DNA of 35,480 nucleotides from Bacteroidia bacterium (GTDB lineage Bacteria; Bacteroidota; Bacteroidia; Chitinophagales; Chitinophagaceae): contig JAUICZ010000008.1 in assembly GCA_030429205.1 (NCBI GenBank), positions 1-35,480 of the forward strand. Reading direction: 5' to 3'. Position 1 is the first letter of the stretch. Each line of letters begins with the position of its first letter. A program made the position numbers and the translations under genes. The notes under the pieces were generated by a model. That model had not been told where the DNA came from. It saw only the letters and a list, made by a program, of their open reading frames with translations, and made no database searches. Shown here in pieces: positions 17,114-23,600 of this stretch.

Positions 17114-17356
17114 TTAACGTGCTTTAACAAATACAGAACGTGCCGTTTTGTTGTCTAAATAAGAAACCTCTATAATATACGTGGCATATGGTAATGCACG
17201 GATGTTTAATGTACACCGGTCGCATTTGCTATGCTGAGCATTATATACAATGTTGCCAGCCATATCCATAATTTTCACCTCATTGAAGTTATGGTTAGCA
17301 AAAATGTCTAGCTCATTGCCTGTTGAAATGGGGTATACGTTTAACTCCTTTGACAT
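17114..17356 (-). CDS. Stand-alone T9SS-tail-like (Por_Sec_tail-like) protein without signal peptide
   Basis: 80 residues from the ATG at 17356. An upstream in-frame TTG at 17380 lies in a promoter-like box and is rejected. Nearly the whole protein resembles a T9SS type A sorting domain: LNVYPISTGNELDIF, VKIMDMAGNIVY, LNIRALPYATYIIEV and ARSVFVKAR. It has no passenger domain, no signal peptide and no lipobox, so by itself it could not reach the T9SS. It carries a CDRC motif that type A tails normally lack. It is followed after 40 bp by the second YceI, the kinase and the regulator, so it probably leads that operon. It could be a relic of a larger secreted protein, or a cytoplasmic or regulatory derivative of the fold. 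Confidence 0.7.
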   Translation of the reverse strand: MSKELNVYPISTGNELDIFANHNFNEVKIMDMAGNIVYNAQHSKCDRCTLNIRALPYATYIIEVSYLDNKTARSVFVKAR

Positions 17357-17376
17357 AGAGGTTAGTTTCTCTATGT
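17353..17376 (-). promoter_or_regulatory. Hairpin in the leader that contains the start codon of the orphan tail-like gene
   Basis: This is a perfect 8-bp inverted repeat (ACATAGAG at 17353-17360, CTCTATGT at 17369-17376) with an 8-nt loop. On the minus-strand transcript the 3' arm contains the ATG (17354-17356), so folding would hide the start codon. A one-mismatch -7 box (CACTTTTG, minus strand) lies just upstream at 17378-17385. Confidence 0.5.
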
Positions 17377-17452
17377 ACAAAAGTGATGAAACGAACTAAA
17401 GAATGTAATACCGTATATAGGGTATGTTACATCCGTGCTGTTGGGTATAGTG

Positions 17453-18277
17453 TTAATTATCCAGCTTAACCTCAAATAGATATGGCCAGTTTTTACCTGT
17501 AATATAGAATTTATTATTAGCCTTGTCATAGGCAATGCCATTCATTACTTCTGGTTGATCGTCTGTTGTAGGTGCAGGTATTCCTGTTTGATGTCTCAAT
17601 GAATGTAGGTCTGCCATCGCAACAACCTGACCGGAATTAATGTCTATTTTGAGAATATAGTCGGTATTGTATTGGTTTGCGTATATATACCCATTAACGT
17701 ATTCAAGCTCATTTACTTGGGTTACAGGTCCGTATCTATCGTATACTTCTATCTTTTTTACTTCCTTGAACGTTGCAGCATCTATAAAGTATAAGTTTGC
17801 AGTACCATCGCTATATATCAAATGTTGTCCATCGTTTGTCATGCCCCAACCCTCTCTCGAATATATAGGAAAGGTTTTAAGTTCCTTGAAGGTGTTTTTG
17901 TCAAAAACAAAACCTGTTTGAGATTTATAGGTAAGCATGTATATCTTATCATTAAGTACGGTCATCCCTTCTCCAAAGTATTTGCTATCAAGGTCAACTC
18001 TTTTTACCTGCTTGCCTGACTCTAATTCATTTTTGCTCAGGTAAGATTTGCCATAGCGTCCGGTGCTTTCATAAATGTGCCCATCAATATATTCAAGCCC
18101 TTCCGTATATGCCATAGTACTATGAGGGTACTTTTTTACAATTGTATAAGGAATGTTTTTTTGTAATGGTGCACTGGGTTCTGTATTTGTACTGGCCTTT
18201 TCTTGTGGCGTTTCATCTCCACAGCTTGTAAGAATTAATAATATAAAAAAGGCCAAAAATTCTGTATAGCGTTTCAT
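17453..18277 (-). CDS. Glutaminyl-peptide cyclotransferase (Glu_cyclase_2 family) lipoprotein
   Basis: 274 residues. The lipobox is LTSC (C19), so the enzyme is lipid-anchored outside the cytoplasm. After a linker, the five-bladed propeller of the plant/bacterial glutaminyl cyclase family is visible. Its parts are YTEGLEYIDGHIYESTG, EGMTVLNDKIYMLTY, GWGMTNDGQHLIYSDG, VNELEYVNGYIYANQ and MNGIAYDKANNKFYITG. It converts N-terminal Gln of exported proteins to pyroglutamate. In Bacteroidota this fits the observation that signal peptidase I often leaves Gln at +1, and eight proteins encoded in this window do so. It lies ~70 bp upstream of the orphan tail-like gene, and no terminator was recognised between them. 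Confidence 0.93.
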   Translation of the reverse strand: MKRYTEFLAFFILLILTSCGDETPQEKASTNTEPSAPLQKNIPYTIVKKYPHSTMAYTEGLEYIDGHIYESTGRYGKSYLSKNELESGKQVKRVDLDSKYFGEGMTVLNDKIYMLTYKSQTGFVFDKNTFKELKTFPIYSREGWGMTNDGQHLIYSDGTANLYFIDAATFKEVKKIEVYDRYGPVTQVNELEYVNGYIYANQYNTDYILKIDINSGQVVAMADLHSLRHQTGIPAPTTDDQPEVMNGIAYDKANNKFYITGKNWPYLFEVKLDN

Positions 18278-18334
18278 TTTATACTTGGTTGAAAGTAAGC
18301 ACGAATTTATTAATCATATTTGATTTTACTGAAC

Positions 18335-19141
18335 TTAGTCTACTGAAGTTCTTACTAGCTGATAGTATGGCGCATTGTATTGCGCATTGTTGTTGTTATC
18401 CGTTTTGTAGGAACAAAAGTATAGGGTGTCCTGTGCTTGTGTTGATAATGGAGCAAGAAAGCTAATATTGCTCGATAATATATATTGATCTGCAGTTTTG
18501 GTAGCTAAACTAAAATGAGCCGAACTGTCGTACAGTACAAATGCTAATAAACTAGAGTTTAGGGTTTTGTTACTATCAATATAATTGTGCTTGATTGAGT
18601 GGAACCTATTAATTACAAAGCTGTGAGTTTTTGCACTATCTGATAATGTAGCCCATATTGATGTACCAGCGGCATCAAATGCATTAATAGCTTTCCAGCT
18701 AGATGATAAGCCATCTCCGTTAAGGCAAATGAGTAAGTCATTCCTATCCTTGCCCGTAATAGTTAGTAGATAGTCATTGCTATCAGCGTAATAATCAAAC
18801 GAATAGTTTAGTTTTTGGTAATTGCTAAATTGAAACCAATCACTATATCTAAAGTTGTTTGAGTTCCAGTTATAAGTGTATCTCGTTTTGTCTTTTAAGT
18901 CTATGCGGGGGATGGTTGTAGTGTCGTTAGGTGCTAATGTCAATTCAATGATATGAGGGATTGTTCCTGTTGCTAAATCAAGCCCACTTAAAGTGATTTT
19001 TATACTATCGTTAATCGTATTAGCTATTATCGCTTTTGCTGTACCATTAACTATATCGGCTTCAGCAGTGGCCGGGGTATCCTTCTTGCAAGAAGCTAAA
19101 AAAATAATAGTAATAACGATAGTTGTAACTCTTATTGACAT
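18335..19141 (-). CDS. Lipoprotein of unknown function, homologue of the one at 19813-20610
   Basis: 268 residues. The lipobox is LASC followed by KKD. There is no known domain. It aligns with the 265-residue lipoprotein encoded two genes upstream: TIPRIDLKDKTRYTYNW with ARIPGDVFVDGRTYYMDW, and LICLNGDGLSSSWKAI with KAFLNGESNSTKWIAV. Both are rich in Tyr, Trp, Asn and Ser and look all-beta. The two copies flank a tandem-HTH regulator gene, from which this one is separated by a strong inverted repeat. A role in the outer membrane or at the surface is likely. No function is proposed. Confidence 0.8.
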   Translation of the reverse strand: MSIRVTTIVITIIFLASCKKDTPATAEADIVNGTAKAIIANTINDSIKITLSGLDLATGTIPHIIELTLAPNDTTTIPRIDLKDKTRYTYNWNSNNFRYSDWFQFSNYQKLNYSFDYYADSNDYLLTITGKDRNDLLICLNGDGLSSSWKAINAFDAAGTSIWATLSDSAKTHSFVINRFHSIKHNYIDSNKTLNSSLLAFVLYDSSAHFSLATKTADQYILSSNISFLAPLSTQAQDTLYFCSYKTDNNNNAQYNAPYYQLVRTSVD

Positions 19142-19230
19142 GATTTAACCTTAATAAGATACTCGTAAAGTATGCGTTGTATATTTATATAAACGTAAAA
19201 GCACTACTCATATTGTAATAACAGACACGT

Positions 19231-19260
19231 AAAAAAATCGACCTATGGGTCGATTTTTTT
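19231..19260. terminator. Bidirectional terminator overlapping the stop codon of the HTH gene
   Basis: A 13-bp perfect inverted repeat (AAAAAAATCGACC at 19231-19243, GGTCGATTTTTTT at 19248-19260) with the loop TATG. The HTH gene stop codon (19259-19261) falls in the arm, so transcription would end immediately after translation of that gene. Confidence 0.88.
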
Positions 19261-19699
19261 ATATTTTATACTTGATAAGTTTAAGTATTTCTATGAGCAT
19301 ATCCGGGGTAAACAGTTTTTTCTTGCAGTGTAATATTCGGCTAAGTATTTGTTGGTCTGTTTTAAGGTGAGCCGCTAACTCTGCTTGTGTTACTTTTCGT
19401 TGCTCCATGTATGCTTGCAGACCTTCTGCAATTACTTCATACATGTTTTTAGGTGGTTTTTTACTGGCTAGTATTTCTTCTACACTACCAGACCTTGCAT
19501 ACTTTAAAAACTTATCCAGGAAAGCTTGCGTTAAAGGAGTTTCACCATTTATAACTTTTGAATAATAGTATGGTGTAACTTTTATACGAGCTGCCATCTC
19601 TCCTTTAGTGGCGATGTTTCGCCTTTTCATTAATATGGCAGCAGCTTGCTTTAGTTGCAAAGGTTTTACATCCTTTACATGTTTAGCTTTTGGAGGCAT
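19259..19699 (-). CDS. Transcriptional regulator with two XRE/Cro-like helix-turn-helix domains
   Basis: 146 residues, cytoplasmic, basic. The first HTH lies at ~15-70 (GEMAARIKVTPYYYSKVING) and the second at ~85-140 (TQAELAAHLKTDQQILSRIL). Both show the four- to five-helix lambda-repressor-like pattern. The second is the better match, while the first has an aromatic YYY in the recognition region. No sensor domain is present, so the protein is all DNA-binding. It sits between two homologous lipoprotein genes and may regulate one or both (inference). A terminator overlaps its 3' end. Confidence 0.85.
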   Translation of the reverse strand: MPPKAKHVKDVKPLQLKQAAAILMKRRNIATKGEMAARIKVTPYYYSKVINGETPLTQAFLDKFLKYARSGSVEEILASKKPPKNMYEVIAEGLQAYMEQRKVTQAELAAHLKTDQQILSRILHCKKKLFTPDMLIEILKLIKYKI

Positions 19700-19812
19700 T
19701 CGCTTTTGTATTTCTGTAAATATACATATAACTATCTGTTATTACAATATTTAATGTAAAATTGCTGCTTAAGTTCTTTTTGCATCAACAATATAGTATA
19801 TAACGTTTGTTA

Positions 19813-20610
19813 TTATTGTTTGAGCATCATAAAAATATACTCATTGTCAGGGAAAAGTGCCATTACAGTATCGGTAGATGAGCTTGCATATCCGGGCTGG
19901 GTGGAAGTAGGTAGTTTGCCTCCTGTCATATTACCCAATGTGTTTGACATTCCGTCTCTGAATTCAATATAAGGTACTTCGCTTTCGTGAATCATAAATT
20001 GTAGTTGTTGCATCTTTACAGCACCAAATTCGTCTCGGTGAGTGTAGTCTGCAACTCCGCTTTTGTTTACCGTTATTTCTCTGTACCGCTCGTTGTTATC
20101 TAAGTTATTCCATTGGTCAGAATAACCTGTATTGCTACTATACAAATATGCACCTACGGCTATCCATTTTGTTGAATTGCTTTCTCCGTTTAAAAAGGCT
20201 TTTCTGCTATTACCCCTTAAATTTTTTTCTAAGTAGTAAGTGTTATCTCCTGGTTCTGGTTCAAATTGCACTCTGTTTTCATACACTGGGAAATTGTCGT
20301 TATACCAGTTGTTGTAGTAATAATCTGCGGTATACCAGTCCATATAATAAGTGCGTCCATCTACAAAAACATCGCCTGGTATTCTTGCCGTTTCGCCTGC
20401 AGCAACTAATTGCTTATGTACATGCCCTGTATTACTTGCATATGTATTTTTCGAATCGTAAATGGATAGTGTTACTTCTTTTCCTATCTGGTTTACAAAG
20501 CTAACGGTAGTTGTGTCTAAGCCTGATTTTTTACAACCTGTAAATACAAGTACTGATACTATCGCAGCTATCGCACCAAGGGAATAGATAGATTTCTTAG
20601 GCATTTTCAT
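19813..20610 (-). CDS. Tyr/Trp-rich lipoprotein of unknown function, homologue of the one at 18335-19141
   Basis: 265 residues. The lipobox is VFTGC (C26) followed by KKS. The N-terminal mature domain starts TTVSFVNQIGKEVTLSIYD. An aromatic run near 92-105 (YYMDWYTADYYYNNWY) follows, then KAFLNGESNSTKWIAVGAYL. Its order of motifs matches that of the 268-residue lipoprotein downstream of the HTH gene. There are no recognised domains. It is the first gene of this minus-strand group and lies 57 bp after the 1703-residue gene, with no obvious terminator between them. Alternative start at the second Met (MPKKS). Function unknown. Confidence 0.8.
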   Translation of the reverse strand: MKMPKKSIYSLGAIAAIVSVLVFTGCKKSGLDTTTVSFVNQIGKEVTLSIYDSKNTYASNTGHVHKQLVAAGETARIPGDVFVDGRTYYMDWYTADYYYNNWYNDNFPVYENRVQFEPEPGDNTYYLEKNLRGNSRKAFLNGESNSTKWIAVGAYLYSSNTGYSDQWNNLDNNERYREITVNKSGVADYTHRDEFGAVKMQQLQFMIHESEVPYIEFRDGMSNTLGNMTGGKLPTSTQPGYASSSTDTVMALFPDNEYIFMMLKQ

Positions 20611-20667
20611 ATTTTTTTGTAGCCAACTAATGTAACGATTTTTAGTGACCTGAAAAACAAATAAATG

Positions 20668-23600
20668 CTACCTGACTATTGAGAATGGTATTTTTCTGGT
20701 AATACCTCCGATCTGGATTCTGAAGATATATACACCGCTTGCTAAAAGATCTTTAATGCTTACAGATGTTTGTAACTGCAAGTTATTAGATATAGCTTCT
20801 CCTTTATAAACAATCATTCCAACTGCATTCACAATTTCAAAAGGCATCACCTGATCTTCTTTTAGTTCACCTGCTACCCAAAAGTTCCCGTTGTTAGGGT
20901 TAGGGTACAGTATGATATCATTTTCTCTAGCTGTATTCGACTCAATTAAAACTATTGTACTTGCAGAAGAGTGACAGCCATCTAGTGTTGCAATAAGCTT
21001 ATAAGCTCCTTCAGAACTTTTGTTTACGTTGTACATTATTGCGTTAGGTATAATTGATGCAAACCCATTGGGGCCTATCCATTGGTAGGTAGTATTGTTT
21101 TGTGGGTTATTCAACGTTAATTCTAGTTGTTCTCCAACTTTCAGTGGACTATTACTAGTTACATCTGGTATTTCAGGCAAAGGTTTTACAGCTATTTCAA
21201 CACTATCTTTAATGGTGCAACCTTTTCGTTCTACAGTTAGGTAGTAATACCCTGCATCTTTTAAATCAATATTAGTGCGTGTTACATTTTTCTCTTTTGC
21301 AGAGTATCCGTTAGTACCTACCCAGCTATAGTTTACATTATTAGAAGTGTCTTCTACATCAAGTTTTAAGTCGCTTGACTCACATACAGGTGAATTATGG
21401 ATGATTGTAGGTTTACCGGGTAACGAGATCACTTCTACAAATATCGTGTCTTCACCTATGCAACCGGATAGGTTATTCTTAGCTGATACTATGTAATCGG
21501 TAGACTGATTTAGTTGTGTATTGCTGATAGAAACACTTGCTCCGCTTGCGGTAAAGCCACCATTTATATTCCGCCATGTGTAGGATTGTGTGCTCGTGTC
21601 TTCTACAGACATATTAATGGTCTCTTTTTCGCAAACCGGGCTATTGCTGTTGATTTGAGGTTTAGGGTTGGGGTTAATGATTATAAGAGTGCTATCAAAT
21701 TCTGATGCACAGCCATTTAATATAGATCTGACCTTATAATACCCGCCGCCTGAAATAATAGAAGCATTGCTTATGCTTGGATTCTGATCATTAGATTGAT
21801 ACCCAGATGGGCCTTCCCAATAATAGTTTACACCGGATGTGGAGCTACTGCTACTGAGTTGTATGTTTTCTTTGTCGCATATAGGGCTGTTGCTATTTAT
21901 AGTAGGTGTTGCAGGTACGGGCTTTACCGTTACTGTAGTGGTGTCAGAAGCGGAGCAACCACCACCTGATACTACTGTAACTATATAAGTGCCTGCATCT
22001 GCAGCAGAAGATGAATTGCTGGTGATTTTCTTTCCTGTAAAATTGCCAAAAGGTGTTTTCCAAAAACCATTTAGGGTTAATTGCGAGTTGGGGTGAGTAA
22101 CTTCCAGTACTAAGCTGTCACCATTGCAAACCGGGCTGTTGGTGATTATAGTAGGTGGAGATATCGTGTCAACAACCTGTACTTTAATACTGTCTTCTCC
22201 GTATCCGCAAAGCCCGGATATTACAGTTACGTAATAATACCCTGAATCAATGTAGGAAACATTTTGTTTGGTCGGGCTGGCGGCTGTATCATTCCAGTTA
22301 TTAGCACCAGACCATGTGAATTTTGATCCTGTAGGTGCAGTAGGAGATATGGAAAAAGAAAGGTCTGAAGTAGGGCATACTATATTGCCTTGCGTTATGT
22401 TAATTGAAACATTCATGTTCGTAGATTGTATAATACTCACATGTGTTGTGTCTTTTTCTTCGCACCCATTTAGTGTGCTGGTAAGCACATAATCGCCACT
22501 ATCTGTAACTGAAACATTATTGCGGTTTGTTGTATCGGTATTACTGCTCCAACTACCGGGACCAGACCATGAAACTGAACTGCCGGAAGTTATATTGCTC
22601 CCGTAGAGCTCCAGTACATCACCACTGCATATAGGGGTGTTGTTAGCAGTGACAGGTTTTTCGGGCGCTTGTTTCACGGTTATATTTACCGTGTCTTTTT
22701 GATAACAACCACCTAGTGTAGCTGTTACTATATATGAACCAGAGTGCCCGGTGCTTAAAGCACCTCTGGCAGTGTTTTGTCCCAGAGAAGTATAGTTGCC
22801 GGGCCCAACCCAAGAGTAGTTGACACCAATGCTGCTATTAGTACAAAATAATTTAAGGCTATCGTTGGTACATATAGGACTATTGCTGCTTGCTGTAACA
22901 GGTAGTGGTGTTTGTCCTACAACAATGGTGGCGGTATCACTACTGATACATCCATTTAGTGTAACATTGAAAATATATTCGCCTCCGTCAGTAGTCTGCG
23001 CATTAATAATATTGGTATCAGTTTGAGCTGATGAGAAGTTATTTGGTCCGGACCATGAATAAGTGCTACCGCTAGTTATGTTTGTTGCAGAAAGTTTAAC
23101 CGTATCTCCTGTACACAACGGGCTATTGCTATTTACAGTTGGTTTTTGTGCTGCATTAATTATTGTTACAGAGGTGGTATCAGATCTTTCACAACCGTTT
23201 AGTATTGCTTTTACAATATAATTACCTGTGTATGATGTATGTAAGTAGTATCGGTTAACGTTTTGGCCGTATTGTATATAGCTGCCCGGTCCTGTCCAGA
23301 CAAATGTCGCGCCAGAAGTGGATGCGGTACTATATAAGCTCAAAGTGTCATTACTGCAAACAGGAGTGTTGCTACTGGCAATTGGTGTTATTGGGTTGGG
23401 CTTAATTGTAATGTTATTACCATTGTCATATGATGTATCTGCAGGGTAGCTGCCTACTATTCGTATTCTGAACCCGGTTCCGGTAAGGTTAGTAGGTACG
23501 CCACATTTTATTTGTCCTCCTGCTCCGGAAGTTACAGAACCTATTACTACAGGGTTTAAGAAACCTCCTGTATCATCAGAAAGTTGTACCGTAAAAGTAT

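Noticed and set aside
20935-23394. Regular ~246-bp spacing resembling a tandem DNA repeat or CRISPR-like array
   Set aside because: The units are diverged coding Ig domains with conserved protein motifs. They have no short identical repeats and no spacers.
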